NCBI RefSeq assembly: GCF_004151105.1 | Contig: NZ_PHRF01000041.1 | Span: 62,001 to 126,000, forward strand | DNA: 64,000 nucleotides | Source of the DNA: Streptomyces sp. L-9-10 | GTDB taxonomy: Bacteria; Actinomycetota; Actinomycetes; Streptomycetales; Streptomycetaceae | Direction: 5' to 3' | Shown: positions 16,820 to 25,383 of the stretch, piece after piece | How the letters are laid out: each line of letters begins with the position of its first letter | Position numbering within the stretch: position 1 is the stretch's first letter | Program-made: the position numbers and the translations under genes | Notes under the pieces: model-generated | The model's input: only the letters and a program-made list of their open reading frames with translations | The model's database searches: none | Told to the model about the DNA's origin: nothing

Positions 16820-18148
16820 TCAGCGCACAAGGCAGGGGCGTTTGCTGTCGAACGTCCAGTCGGGGACGAGGTAGCGCATCCCGACGGCGTCGTCGCGCGC
16901 CCCCAGCGCCTTCTCCTGGTACAGGTCGTGGGCCGCCAGGAGGCGGTCCATGTCGATCTGGACTCCCAGGCCGGGGGCGTCGGGTACGGCGATCTCGCCG
17001 CCGACGATGCGCGGCGGGGCGGTGGTGAGGCGCTCCCTTCCTTCTTGCCAGATCCAGTGGGTGTCCAGGGCGTTGTACTCGCCCGGGGCCGCGGCTCCGC
17101 AGTGGGTCACCATGGCCAGGGAGATGTCGAAGTGGTTGTTCGAGTGGCATCCCCAGGTCAGGCCCATCGCATGACACAGCTGAGCCACTCGCACCGAGCC
17201 CTGCATGGTCCAGAAGTGCGGGTCGGCCAGCGGGATGGACACCGACTGGAGGGCCAGGGCGTGGGTCAGCTGCCGCCAGTCGGTGGCGATCATGTTGGTC
17301 GCCGTGGGAAGGCTGGTGGCGCGCCGGAACTCGGCCAGGATCTCACGTCCGGAGTAGCCGCCTTCGGCTCCGCACGGGTCCTCGGCGTACGCGAGGGTAC
17401 CGACCAGGGGCCGGCACAGCTCGACTGCCTCGCGCAGCGACCACGCGCCGTTGGGGTCGAGGGTGATCCGGGCCTGGGGGAAGCGGTCCTTGAGCGCGCG
17501 TACGGCCTTGACCTCTTCGCCGCCCGCCAGGACGCCGCCCTTGAGTTTGAAGTCGCGGAAGCCGTACAGGTCATAGGTGGCCTCGGCCTGGCGGACGATC
17601 GCCTCGGGCGTCAGGGCCTCCTCGTGCCGGATCCGGTACCAGTCCACGGCGGAGCCGGGATCGCGGACGTACTCCAGGTCGGTGCGGTCGGGGTCCCCGA
17701 CGTAGAACAGGTAGCCGAGGACCCGGACGGAGTCGCGCTGCTGCCCGTCGCCGAGGAGTGCCGCCACGGGCACGTCGAGGTGCTGTCCCAGGAGGTCGAG
17801 CAGCGCCGACTCGACGGCGGTGACGGCGTGGACGGTGGTGCGCAGGTCGAAGGTCTGGTCGCCCCGTCCGCCGGAGTCGCGGCCGGCGAACCGGTCCCCG
17901 ATCTCGCGCAGGACGCGCTTGTGGTCGCCGACCTTCGCGCCGACGACGAGGGGCTCGGCGTCACGCAGCGTCTGGGTGATCTTCTCTCCGCCCGGTACCT
18001 CCCCCAGCCCCGTACGTCCCTCGGAGTCCTTGAGGACCACCACGTTGCGGGTGAAGTAGGGGCCGTGCGCGCCGGAGAGGTTGAGTTCCATGCTGTCCCG
18101 GCCGGCGACCGGGTAGACGGAGAGTGCGGTGACGGTCGGCTGGCTCAT
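16820..18148 (-). CDS. gudD: Glucarate dehydratase
   Basis: 442 residues from ATG 18146-18148. It is an enolase-superfamily protein: an N-terminal capping domain, then a barrel with the KLKGG lysine motif ([17 protein letters not shown]), the [10 protein letters not shown] metal aspartate, [11 protein letters not shown] and TNMIATDW, and the later [18 protein letters not shown] histidine region. The motif set and length match D-glucarate dehydratase, which makes 5-keto-4-deoxy-D-glucarate. With the GntP-type permease and kdgD it forms a glucarate catabolic set, all on the minus strand. Confidence 0.93.
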   Translation of the reverse strand: MSQPTVTALSVYPVAGRDSMELNLSGAHGPYFTRNVVVLKDSEGRTGLGEVPGGEKITQTLRDAEPLVVGAKVGDHKRVLREIGDRFAGRDSGGRGDQTFDLRTTVHAVTAVESALLDLLGQHLDVPVAALLGDGQQRDSVRVLGYLFYVGDPDRTDLEYVRDPGSAVDWYRIRHEEALTPEAIVRQAEATYDLYGFRDFKLKGGVLAGGEEVKAVRALKDRFPQARITLDPNGAWSLREAVELCRPLVGTLAYAEDPCGAEGGYSGREILAEFRRATSLPTATNMIATDWRQLTHALALQSVSIPLADPHFWTMQGSVRVAQLCHAMGLTWGCHSNNHFDISLAMVTHCGAAAPGEYNALDTHWIWQEGRERLTTAPPRIVGGEIAVPDAPGLGVQIDMDRLLAAHDLYQEKALGARDDAVGMRYLVPDWTFDSKRPCLVR

Positions 18149-18255
18149 GACCGGGTACCTCCGGGGGTGCGGCGGCTGTGCGCCGGGGTGGCTGTCAGTG
18201 GCATGGGGGTGGTGAGTCCGATTCTCATCAGGATGCGTTCTGTCGCGAGGCGATC

Positions 18256-18309
18256 GGAGGTTTCGGAGGTTTCGGGGGCTTCGGCGGTTCCGGGGGCTTC
18301 GGCGGTCGC
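18256..18309. repeat. Six 9-nt tandem units in an intergenic spacer
   Basis: Six imperfect copies of GGNGGYTTC run head to tail between gntP and gudD. The first two are identical (GGAGGTTTC); later ones vary. No gene covers this stretch convincingly. The role, if any, is unknown; copy number may vary between strains. Confidence 0.7.
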
Positions 18310-18324
18310 GGAAGGCGCGGTGAT

Positions 18325-19662
18325 TCACAGGCTGAGGACGTCGAGGACCCACTCGACCGCGAGCACGCCGCCCAGCCCGAGGACCGCGAGCACCGTCGTG
18401 TAGGTGGTGCGGGTCTTGATCGCGTCGATGACCGAGAGGTTGAAGTACTCCTTGAACATCCAGAATCCGGGGTCGTTGACGTGGGAGAGCGCGATCGACC
18501 CGCAGGAGACGGCGAGGACCATGAGTTCGGGGTGGACCCCACTGCCCGCCAGGAGCGGCAGCACCACGCCCGAGGCCGTGACGACGGCGACCGTCGCCGA
18601 CCCGAGAGCCACCCGGAGGATGACCGCGATGAGCCACGCGAGGATGATCGGCGAGATGGACCAGCCGTGTGTGAGGTCCTTGATGTAGTCGGAGATCCCG
18701 CCCTCGACGAGGACCTCCTTGAAGGCGCCGCCGGCTCCGATCACCAGGAGGATCATCGCCATCGCCTGGGCCGCCGAGGTGCAGGACGCGCTGACGTCCG
18801 CCAGGCCGCGGCCGATCCGCGGTCCGAACGCCCAGATCGCCACGAGCAGGGTCAGCAGGAGCGCGATCGGCGCCGATCCGATGAAAGCGACGAAGTGCAG
18901 GAACGGGTTCGCACCGGATACGGCCATGTCGGTCACCGCCGCGCCCGCGATCAGCACCACGGGGAAGAGGGCCACGGACAGCGACCAGGCCATGCCGGGC
19001 ATCTCCTCGTCGGTGAACACGCGCTCACTCACGAGCCCCTTGGGTATGGAGGGGTTCATCGCCCTGACGAAAGGAAGGCGCGGCCACACCAGGGCGATCA
19101 GCGCGCCGATGGGGACGGCGATGAACAGGCCGTAGAACAGCGTCAGGCCGACGGAGGCGTGGAAGGCCGCGGCCACGGCGGTGGGGCCGGGGTGGGGCGG
19201 GAGGAAGCTGTGCATGGTGGACAGGGCGATCGACATCGGCAGCCCGACCCACAGCAGGTTCGCCCCGGTGACGCGGACGATGGTGAACGCGACGGGCACG
19301 ATGATGACGAAGGCGACCTCGTAGAACATGGTGACGCCGATGAGCATCGCCGTCACCACCATGGCCACCTGGACCCCACGCGGGCCGAAGGCGTCGAGGA
19401 GCTTGCCGGCTATGCGCTGCGCCGCGCCGGAATCCCCCATGACACGGCCGACCATGGCACCGAGTCCGATGGTGAGCATCGTGTCACCGATCTGGCCCCC
19501 TATACCGTCCGAGAGGACGTCCGGGATCTTCGCCACAGGAATCCCCTGGACCAGCCCGACCCCGACCGCGACGAGCAGAAGCGCGGCGAAGCCGTTCAGT
19601 CTCAGCCTGGTCATGAGGAGGAGCAGAATGAGAACGCTGATCCCGACGACGAGCAGAGGCAT
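18325..19662 (-). CDS. GntP-family sugar-acid permease
   Basis: 445 residues from ATG 19660-19662 with AAGGGGA upstream. About 12-13 hydrophobic segments, with GntP-family features: [19 protein letters not shown] near the start, [51 protein letters not shown], and [18 protein letters not shown] near the end. GntP permeases import gluconate and related acids with protons. Between gudD and kdgD the likely substrate is glucarate or galactarate. Confidence 0.9.
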   Translation of the reverse strand: MPLLVVGISVLILLLLMTRLRLNGFAALLLVAVGVGLVQGIPVAKIPDVLSDGIGGQIGDTMLTIGLGAMVGRVMGDSGAAQRIAGKLLDAFGPRGVQVAMVVTAMLIGVTMFYEVAFVIIVPVAFTIVRVTGANLLWVGLPMSIALSTMHSFLPPHPGPTAVAAAFHASVGLTLFYGLFIAVPIGALIALVWPRLPFVRAMNPSIPKGLVSERVFTDEEMPGMAWSLSVALFPVVLIAGAAVTDMAVSGANPFLHFVAFIGSAPIALLLTLLVAIWAFGPRIGRGLADVSASCTSAAQAMAMILLVIGAGGAFKEVLVEGGISDYIKDLTHGWSISPIILAWLIAVILRVALGSATVAVVTASGVVLPLLAGSGVHPELMVLAVSCGSIALSHVNDPGFWMFKEYFNLSVIDAIKTRTTYTTVLAVLGLGGVLAVEWVLDVLSL

Positions 19663-19794
19663 GTCAGTTCCCCTTTGAACTGTGGGTCGAGTGGCCGGAG
19701 GCTCCGCGGGGCCGTCGGTGGCGCGGTGGCGCGGTGGGGCGGTACGGCGGCACAGCGGGCGCGGTGTGGGGCGTGGTGGGCGTTCGCGTGCTCG

Positions 19795-20754
19795 TCAGCC
19801 CGGTCGTCGTACGGCTCCCACCAGGTTCAGGCCGTCGTCCAGCACCTTCGTCAGCTGGGCGAGATCGTCCGGACCGGGGTCGGTGAGCGGGGCGCGTACC
19901 GGACCGACCGGGAGGCCGCGCAGCCGGGCGGCGGCCTTGACCAACGAGACGGCGTAGCCGGGCACCCTGTCGCGCAGCTCGACCAGCGGGACGTAGAAGT
20001 CCCGCAGGAGCGTGTCGACACGAACCGCGTCCCCGTCACGCAGAGCGGTGAAGAAGGCGTTCGCGATCTCGGGCGCGAAGGCGTGAACGGCCGACGAGTA
20101 CGCGGGAACGCCCACCGTGCCGTAGGCGCGGGCCTGGATCTCGGCGGTGGCGGCGCCGTTGAAGAAGAGAAATCCGTCAGGTGCCGCGAGTGTGAGGCGC
20201 TGGAGGCGGTCGAGGTCGCTGTGCCCGTCCTTGAGCCCGATGACGGTGGGGATGTCCGCGATACGGCGCAGGCTGCCGGCGGTGAAGGCGACTTGGCCGC
20301 GCTGGTACGCGATCAGCGGCAGCCGGGTGCCGGCGGCGATCCGCCGCAACTGCTCCACCAGACCGTCCTGCGGAGCCTCGACCAGGTAGTGGGGCAGCAC
20401 CAACGCGGCGTCCGCGCCCGCCTCTTCGGCGATCCGGGCGAAGCGCAGCGCCTGCGCCCAGCCGTAGCCGATGCCCGCGACGACCGGTAGCCGGCCGTCG
20501 GTCACCTCGACCGTGGCCGTGACGACCGCGCGGTACTCGTCCTCGTCCAGTGCGCCGAACTCCCCGGTACCGCAGGCGGGGAACACCGCGCCGGGCGCCG
20601 TGGCCAACTGGGCGGTCAGGTAGGCCCGGTACGACTCCGGATCGAGGCCGCCGTCCTCGCGGAAGCTCGTGAGAGGGAAGGCCAGCACCCCACGCGCCAT
20701 GCCGTCACGCAGCCGCTGGGTAACGCCTTCGACCTCCGCGCTGAACCGTGTCAT
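19795..20754 (-). CDS. kdgD: 5-dehydro-4-deoxyglucarate dehydratase
   Basis: 319 residues from ATG 20752-20754. It is a DapA/NAL-superfamily TIM barrel: GVLAFPLTSFREDGGLD, FPACGTGEFGALDEDEY, Tyr in LIAYQRGQVAFT, the Schiff-base lysine in TVIGLKDGHSDLDRL. The CGTGEF variant of the GTTGE loop is typical of KdgD. It converts 5-keto-4-deoxyglucarate to 2-oxoglutarate semialdehyde plus CO2 and water. The semialdehyde dehydrogenase that completes the pathway is not in this window. Probably the first gene of the operon. Confidence 0.92.
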   Translation of the reverse strand: MTRFSAEVEGVTQRLRDGMARGVLAFPLTSFREDGGLDPESYRAYLTAQLATAPGAVFPACGTGEFGALDEDEYRAVVTATVEVTDGRLPVVAGIGYGWAQALRFARIAEEAGADAALVLPHYLVEAPQDGLVEQLRRIAAGTRLPLIAYQRGQVAFTAGSLRRIADIPTVIGLKDGHSDLDRLQRLTLAAPDGFLFFNGAATAEIQARAYGTVGVPAYSSAVHAFAPEIANAFFTALRDGDAVRVDTLLRDFYVPLVELRDRVPGYAVSLVKAAARLRGLPVGPVRAPLTDPGPDDLAQLTKVLDDGLNLVGAVRRPG

Positions 20755-21110
20755 GAAGCCTCGTCCCTGTATGCAGATGGCGTCTACGTATGGGAACAGA
20801 GGTTAGGGTCGTGAACTGGGTGGGGTCAATGGGTGTGGACGGCACGGATGTGGCGCCGTGGTGTGGTGGGACCGCCTCTCGCGCCGTTCGGCCGCGCGCT
20901 GTTGGTAGGTGTGGGCGAGGGGGTGCTCGGTCCGGTCCCGGGCCGGTCGGCGCTGATGTGCTGCCGAGAGGGCCTTGTTCGTGGATGTGAACTCAGGCCC
21001 TCGGTCTCCGGTCATCGGCCGTTGCCCGGGGGTGCGCGACGGCTGCCCGGGGGTGTGCGACGGCCGATGACGCCGTGGCTGGGTGCCTGTTCCTGAGGCC
21101 CCTGGTGGTC
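20755..21110. other. Intergenic region upstream of kdgD
   Basis: About 355 bp without a convincing gene. Near the kdgD start, 20770-20792 contains an imperfect palindrome (ATGCAGA ... TCTACGTAT) that could be a repressor operator. Further out is the 21-bp tandem repeat described separately. Predicted reading frames here have no recognisable domains. Confidence 0.4.
21011..21071. repeat. Two 21-bp tandem repeats framed by an 11-bp inverted repeat
   Basis: Direct repeats at 21023-21043 and 21044-21064 differ at one base. They are enclosed by GTCATCGGCCG (21011-21021) and its exact complement (21061-21071). The structure sits 40 bp beyond the stop of the MarR remnant and could act as a terminator or be the scar of a small mobile repeat. 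Confidence 0.7.
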
Positions 21111-21383
21111 CTACTCGGAAGCCGGCTGGTCGTCGAGGGCCGCGAGGTGTGTGGTGAGGTCGTCGGCGAAGCGCGCGAGGAGGCGGCCGAAGTCCTGGCG
21201 GTCCTGCCGGGGCCAGTCCGCGAGGGCGTCGGTGAACCATCCGATGAGGGTGCGCATGTAGCGTCCCGCCGCCGCGCCGTCGGGGGTCGCTTCGATGAGG
21301 CGGGCCCGCTGGTCGTCCGGGTCGGTGACCCGGAGGACCAGGCCGCGCCGCTCCAGCTCGTTCACCTGCCGGGTGATGTGCGG
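21111..21383 (-). pseudogene. MarR-family regulator, N-terminal half deleted
   Basis: The last 90 residues of a MarR protein are intact: PHITRQVNELERRGLVLRVT covers the recognition helix and start of the wing, DPDDQRARLIEATPDG is the rest of the wing, and the C-terminal dimerisation helix ends ALDDQPASE. Upstream of ~21383 the frame abruptly becomes the antisense of an FAD monooxygenase, so the N-terminal dimerisation helix and first half of the winged helix are missing. A deletion removed the 5' halves of this gene and its divergent partner. Confidence 0.8.
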
Positions 21384-21767
21384 TTCTTCGACACCATCAG
21401 CCAGATCCGCATGCCCCGCTGGTCCACCGGACGGGTCGCCCTCGCCGGCGACGCCGCCCACGCCCCGTCCTTCCTCTCGGGACAGGGATCCAGCATCGCG
21501 CTGGTCGGCGCCTACGTCCTCGCCGGTGAACTGGCGTCCCACGGCAGCCACATCGCGGCCTACGCGGCCTACGAGGACCGGACGCGGGAGTTCGTGAAGC
21601 TGAACCAGGACCTCGCCACCGCCGGAGGCGCCAGCGTCCTTCCCCGAACCGCCGACGAACTCGCCCTGCGCAACCGCGCCCTGCGCGATCCCGCCCGCCT
21701 CCCCGGTGACCAGGGACGGTCCGCCAACTCCGCGCTCATCCTCCCCGACTACGCCGACGCACGCTGA
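21381..21767 (+). pseudogene. FAD-dependent aromatic monooxygenase, 5' part deleted
   Basis: The 3' portion of a PHBH-type flavoprotein remains: FFDTISQIRMPRWSTGRVAL, the second FAD-binding motif GDAAHAPSFLSGQGSSIALV, and helices to ILPDYADAR. The N-terminal GxGxxG nucleotide-binding domain is absent and upstream sequence is the antisense of the MarR remnant. No start codon with a ribosome-binding site is seen. It is non-functional unless read from elsewhere. Such enzymes are often encoded divergently from a MarR repressor, which explains the remnant pair. Confidence 0.8.
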
Positions 21768-21881
21768 CCCTGAATGGCTGTACGGTCCGGCGGCTCCCGG
21801 CTCCCGGCTCCCGGCTCCCGGCTGTGCGCGGGGGTGGGCGCGCGCTCCGTTCAGTGGCCGCTTAGCTCCTCACGTGATTTG

Positions 21882-21910
21882 CCTAGGACGATTAGGTAGA
21901 CGCATAATCG
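21882..21910. promoter_or_regulatory. Probable operator upstream of the TetR gene
   Basis: Overlapping inverted repeats in a locally AT-rich segment: CCTA (21882-21885) with TAGG (21893-21896), and CGATTA (21889-21894) with TAATCG (21905-21910, 10-nt spacer). The location just upstream of a TetR gene suggests autoregulation. Confidence 0.45.
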
Positions 21911-21934
21911 ACTCAGGCTGAGGGAAGGATGGTC

Positions 21935-22504
21935 ATGGCAAGAGCTGGGCTGACCGCGGAACGACTGACACGGGCGGGGGCGGAACTGGCCGACGAGGTC
22001 GGCTTCGACAAGGTGACCGTCTCGGCGCTCGCCCGGCGGTTCGGTGTTAAGGACGCGAGCCTGTACTCGCATCTGAAGAACTCCCAGGACCTCAAGACCC
22101 GGATCGCTCTGCTGGCCCTGGCGGAACTCGCCGACCGGGTCGCCGCCGCCCTGGCGGGGCGGGCCGGCAAAGACGCCCTGGTGGCCTTCGCGAACGCCTA
22201 CCGCGACTACGCCCGGGAGCACCCCGGCCGCTACGCGGCGGCGCGGCTCAGGCTCGACCCGGAGACGGCGGCCGCCAGCGCCGGCGGCAGGCACGCGCAG
22301 ATGACGCGGGCGATCCTGCGCGGCTACGACCTGACGGAGCCGGACCAGACCCACGCGGTCCGGCTGCTGGGCAGCGTCTTCCACGGCTACGTCAGCCTGG
22401 AGATGGCCGGCGGCTTCAGCCACAGCGCCCCCGGCTCGGAGGAATCCTGGTCACGGGCGCTGGACGCGCTCGACGCCCTGCTGCGGAACTGGCCCGCACC
22501 CTGA
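21935..22504 (+). CDS. TetR-family transcriptional regulator
   Basis: 189 residues. ATG 21935 is preferred over ATG 21929 because the AGGGAAGG site is 6 nt upstream of it. The N-terminal helix-turn-helix is GLTAERLTRAGAELADEVGF, VTVSALARRFGVKDASLYSH, LKNSQDLK. The C-terminal ligand domain contains YRDYAREHPGRYAAARLR and HGYVSLEMAGGFS, as in the WHG/TetR_C_33-like group. It probably represses itself and perhaps the downstream SGNH hydrolase (110 bp away, same strand). Confidence 0.9.
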   Translation: MARAGLTAERLTRAGAELADEVGFDKVTVSALARRFGVKDASLYSHLKNSQDLKTRIALLALAELADRVAAALAGRAGKDALVAFANAYRDYAREHPGRYAAARLRLDPETAAASAGGRHAQMTRAILRGYDLTEPDQTHAVRLLGSVFHGYVSLEMAGGFSHSAPGSEESWSRALDALDALLRNWPAP

Positions 22505-22613
22505 ACCCGGCCACCACGGCATCCACCGGCCGCCGACACACCGTCAGGACCTCCCGGCGCGACCGGACTCCTCGGTCGTCTTGGCCCAGGCATCTTGATC
22601 AACAGGCGGAGAA

Positions 22614-23798
22614 ATGAACACCACGCACAACTGGATCACCACACCCATCACCACCGACATCCTGCGCGGCGCGCTCGACCTGGAACACACCGCGCACGGC
22701 GTCCTGCCGCACCGGCTGCCCGCCCGTGCCCGCGCCCAGTACTCCGACGGACAGCTCGCCATGGCCGAGTCCCAGCCCTCCGGCGTCCGGCTGGCCTTCC
22801 GCACCGGGGCCACCGTCATAGAACTGGACGTGCTGCCCACCAAGCGGGTCTACGTGGGTGCCCCGCCCCGTCCCGACGGTGTGTACGACCTGCTCGTCGA
22901 CGCCCGCCTGGCCGGCCGGGCCAGTGTGACCGGCGGCAACACCCTGACCATCGACATGACCACGGGGACCGCCGAGCACCGGCCGGGGCCCGTCGGCAGC
23001 CTCCGCTTCGCCGAACTGCCCGACGGTGTCAAGGACATCGAGATCTGGTTGCCGCACAACGAGACCACCGAACTCGTCGCCCTGCGCACCGACGCCCCCG
23101 TCGAGCCCGCACCGGACCGGGGCCGCAAGGTATGGCTGCACCACGGCAGTTCGATCAGCCACGGCTCCGACGCCGCGAGCCCCACCACCACCTGGCCGGC
23201 GCTGGCCGCCTCCCTCGGCGGTGTGGAGCTGATCAATCTGGGTCTGGGCGGCAGCGCCCTGCTGGACCCGTTCACCGCCCGCGCGCTGCGGGACACCCCC
23301 GCCGACTTCATCAGCGTCAAGATCGGCATCAACGTGGTCAACGCCGACCTGATGCGTCTGCGCGCCTTCACCCCCGCCGTCCACGGCTTCCTCGACACCA
23401 TCCGCGAAGGCCACCCCACCGCACCGCTGCTGGTCGTCTCGCCCATCCTGTGCCCCATCCACGAGGACACCCCGGGCCCCAGCGCGCCCGACTTCAGCGA
23501 CGTCAGCGAGGGGAAGCTCCGGTTCCGGGCCACGGGCGACCCCGGGGAACGGGCCGCCGGGAAGCTGACGCTCAATGTCATCCGGGACGAACTGGCCCGC
23601 ATCGTGGAGCAGCGGGCGGCCGAGGACCCGAACCTGTGGTATTTGGACGGCCGTGAACTCTACGGCGAGGCCGACGCCGCCGAGTTGCCGCTGCCCGACC
23701 GGCTCCACCCGGACGCCGCCACCCACCACCGCATCGGTGAGCGCTTCGCCGAACTGGCCTTCGCGCCCAACGGGCTCTTCGCGGACCGCAGCGCCTGA
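22614..23798 (+). CDS. SGNH/GDSL-type hydrolase with N-terminal jelly-roll domain
   Basis: 394 residues from ATG 22614 with GGCGGAGAA upstream. The first ~170 residues are beta-rich (RLAFRTGATVIELDVLP; IEIWLPHNETTELVALRTDA), as in carbohydrate-esterase-like proteins. The SGNH domain then follows: KVWLHHGSSISHGSD (block I Ser in GSSI), INLGLGGSALLDP (block II Gly), VKIGINVVNADLMR (block III Asn), and LPDRLHPDAATHHRIGERFA (block V Asp/His). All catalytic residues are present. It may deacetylate or de-esterify a sugar or lipid. No signal peptide. Confidence 0.88.
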   Translation: MNTTHNWITTPITTDILRGALDLEHTAHGVLPHRLPARARAQYSDGQLAMAESQPSGVRLAFRTGATVIELDVLPTKRVYVGAPPRPDGVYDLLVDARLAGRASVTGGNTLTIDMTTGTAEHRPGPVGSLRFAELPDGVKDIEIWLPHNETTELVALRTDAPVEPAPDRGRKVWLHHGSSISHGSDAASPTTTWPALAASLGGVELINLGLGGSALLDPFTARALRDTPADFISVKIGINVVNADLMRLRAFTPAVHGFLDTIREGHPTAPLLVVSPILCPIHEDTPGPSAPDFSDVSEGKLRFRATGDPGERAAGKLTLNVIRDELARIVEQRAAEDPNLWYLDGRELYGEADAAELPLPDRLHPDAATHHRIGERFAELAFAPNGLFADRSA

Positions 23799-23859
23799 CG
23801 CCCGCGTTCCGCGCGCGCGGCCACCGGGAGAACGGCGCGCACGGCCAACGCGCTTGAGG

Positions 23860-23888
23860 CGTCTCAGGACGGTGTCAGCGAAATCTCA
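23860..23888 (+). promoter_or_regulatory. SARP-type heptad array upstream of tRNA-like gene 1
   Basis: Three heptads in 11-bp phase: CGTCTCA (23860-23866), GGTGTCA (23871-23877), AATCTCA (23882-23888). Direct heptads with 4-nt gaps are the known binding pattern of Streptomyces antibiotic regulatory proteins. An 11-nt gap leads to CAGAAT (23900-23905), a plausible -10, and the tRNA-like RNA begins 43 nt later. The same arrangement recurs at 33881-33909. Confidence 0.75.
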
Positions 23889-23948
23889 GGCGGGTCCAGC
23901 AGAATCATGAACACCGAAGGGAACGGGGGAGACCCCGCCCCGAGGTGG

Positions 23949-24035
23949 GGAGAGGTACCCGAAGCGGCCCAACGGGGTTCCGGGGAAACCTGGACCGGGT
24001 GCAAGCCCTCGCAGGTTCGAATCCTGCCCTCTCCG
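23949..24035 (+). tRNA. tRNA-Ser-like RNA 1, non-canonical anticodon arm
   Basis: An 87-nt element with a perfect 7-bp acceptor stem (GGAGAGG at 23949-23955 with CCTCTCC at 24028-24034), U8 and A9, a D-loop with the GG pair, and a perfect T-arm (GCAGG-TTCGAAT-CCTGC, 24011-24027). There is a class-II variable arm (stem GGGT/GCCC with a GCAA loop) and discriminator G. CCA is not encoded. Acceptor, G73 and long variable arm are serine-type. The anticodon arm is abnormal: GGGTT-CCGGGGA-AACCT has C where U33 should be, and together with the D-stem it is about 2 nt too short, so D-stem and anticodon stem compete for the same G run. It is unlikely to decode. Near-identical to 33722-33820. Expression from a SARP promoter is inferred. 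Confidence 0.75.
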
Positions 24036-24045
24036 CACACCGGTG

Positions 24046-24080
24046 GCCCGGCCGCCGCCCGGTCCGGGCGGCGGCCGGGC
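24046..24080. terminator. Long hairpin after tRNA-like gene 1
   Basis: Near-continuous palindrome: GCCCGGCCGCCGCCC (24046-24060) pairs with 24066-24080 around a 5-nt centre. It lies 11 nt after the RNA 3' end and probably ends its transcription. Confidence 0.7.
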
Positions 24081-24086
24081 AGTGGA

Positions 24087-24130
24087 CACCGGGGAGGCGA
24101 GGTGCGGACGCGCACCTCGCCTCCCCGGTG
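24087..24130. terminator. Perfect 20-bp hairpin between convergent units
   Basis: Arms 24087-24106 and 24111-24130 are exactly complementary with a GACG loop. The hairpin abuts the stop of the minus-strand membrane gene at 24132, so it can terminate both directions. Confidence 0.8.
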
Positions 24131-24131
24131 T

Positions 24132-24521
24132 TCAGGCGTTCTTGCGCCAGACCAGGACGGCCGCCACCGCCAGCAGCGCGATCGCCGCGATATCGATCCG
24201 CGCCACCCGCATCGTCGCGTCGTTGAGCCCCGGGGCGGAGTAGGCGAACAGCAGGAACGTGCCCATGCTGACCCCGCCGCCGACGAGGGCGGGCACCCGG
24301 AGCGACGGGATGAACGCCGCGCAGAGCAGGGCGATTCCGACGAGCCCCAGTAACACCGCGCGGTGCCGCAGAAGCACCGTCAGATCAGCGGAGTGGGGAC
24401 CGTCGATCGACACCCCGTAGGCCGTGGTGATCCGGGACGGGGCCAGTGCGACGACTCCGGGCAGGAGGTTCACCGCACCCACGACGACGAACAGCGCGGA
24501 GGTGAGTCGGTCGGTCCACAT
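24132..24521 (-). CDS. Small four-helix membrane protein
   Basis: 129 residues from ATG 24519-24521. Four hydrophobic segments (LTSALFVVVGAVNLLPGVVA; LLRHRAVLLGLVGIALLCAA; ALVGGGVSMGTFLLFAYSA; RIDIAAIALLAVAAVLVWRK) separated by short polar loops, cytoplasmic-type C-terminus. It resembles small uncharacterised DUF4267-like membrane proteins, but I cannot fix the family. It is divergent from the AraC regulator with only 56 bp between, so that regulator may control it. Confidence 0.65.
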   Translation of the reverse strand: MWTDRLTSALFVVVGAVNLLPGVVALAPSRITTAYGVSIDGPHSADLTVLLRHRAVLLGLVGIALLCAAFIPSLRVPALVGGGVSMGTFLLFAYSAPGLNDATMRVARIDIAAIALLAVAAVLVWRKNA

Positions 24522-24577
24522 GTTTTATCCGTTCAACAGAAGAAAGGGATGATCGGGGTGTTGGTTAGCATGCCCGC

Positions 24578-25357
24578 ATGCGACCGGCGCTGCTTTCAGA
24601 AACGTGCCGTGACCAGGCCGCGTTGTGGTTGTGGCCGGGGCACGCGCTGTATGTCGGACCGTCCCTCGAACTGGACGTCCACTCCGGGGCGGTGAGCTGT
24701 CTCGCGGTGGGCGTCGACGGGGAGTTCACGGTCCGGCTGGAACACGGCCGGGCCCGCGCCGCCCGCACGGCGCTGGTGGCGGCGCGGGTGCGGCACCGGA
24801 TCGTGGCCGGCGGGGGCCGGATGGCCTTCTGCTACCTGGACCCGGCGTCCGCGCGCGAGCGGGCGTGCCGCCGGCTGATGAGCGGGAGCGCGGAACTGGC
24901 GGGAGACCACCGGTACGAGCACGAACTGGCCTCGCTGGCAGCCCTGTTGGAACAGGACGCGCCGCTGTCGACCGTACGGCGGTGGCTGGACCTCGCCGGA
25001 CCCGACGGCCTCTCGGGCCGCCGGGACCCGCGCGTACAGCAGGCGACCCGCCGGCTCTCCGAGGGGTCCGGGCAGCGGCTCCCGGCAGCGGAACTGGCGG
25101 CGGAGGCCGGTCTGTCCGTCTCGGCTTTCCTGCGGCTGTTCCGGGCCGAGACGGGCACGACGTTCCGCCGCTACCGGATGTGGACGCGCATGCTGCGGGT
25201 GGCGACCCTGCTGGAGACCTGGCCCGATCTCAGCACGGCGGCCGTCGAGGCGGGCTTCGCCAGCCCGTCCCACTTCAGCAGCGCCTTCCACGCGATGTTC
25301 GGCCTGCGGCCCAGCAGTCTGTTCTCCTCTCGGCTGACGATCAAGGCCGCCGGATAG
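24578..25357 (+). CDS. AraC-family transcriptional regulator
   Basis: 259 residues from ATG 24578. The N-terminal ~130 residues form a compact cupin-like sensor region. The C-terminal ~100 residues hold the two helix-turn-helix motifs of AraC/XylS: LPAAELAAEAGLSVSAFLRL then FRAETGTTFRRYRMWTRMLR, and LSTAAVEAGFASPSHFSSAF then FHAMFGLRPSSL. It probably regulates the divergent membrane gene and possibly the neighbouring biosynthetic operon, which converges on it. Confidence 0.9.
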   Translation: MRPALLSETCRDQAALWLWPGHALYVGPSLELDVHSGAVSCLAVGVDGEFTVRLEHGRARAARTALVAARVRHRIVAGGGRMAFCYLDPASARERACRRLMSGSAELAGDHRYEHELASLAALLEQDAPLSTVRRWLDLAGPDGLSGRRDPRVQQATRRLSEGSGQRLPAAELAAEAGLSVSAFLRLFRAETGTTFRRYRMWTRMLRVATLLETWPDLSTAAVEAGFASPSHFSSAFHAMFGLRPSSLFSSRLTIKAAG

Positions 25358-25383
25358 GCGGGACGGACCCACGGACGCCGGTC

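Noticed and set aside
18228..18542. A minus-strand frame giving Pro-Lys-Pro-Pro repeats from the 9-nt repeat region
   Set aside because: It is a by-product of the repeat and of the GntP gene on the same strand in another frame; no start site is seen.
23949..24035. Reading the RNA as a functional tRNA-Pro (GGG) from the loop CCGGGGA
   Set aside because: The long variable arm is not a Pro feature, U33 is absent and the stem geometry is wrong, so a decoding Pro tRNA is unlikely.
23907..24353. A plus-strand frame beginning at ATG 23907 across tRNA-like gene 1
   Set aside because: It runs through a structured RNA and two hairpins, has no codon-bias or domain support, and the ATG is within the presumed RNA leader.
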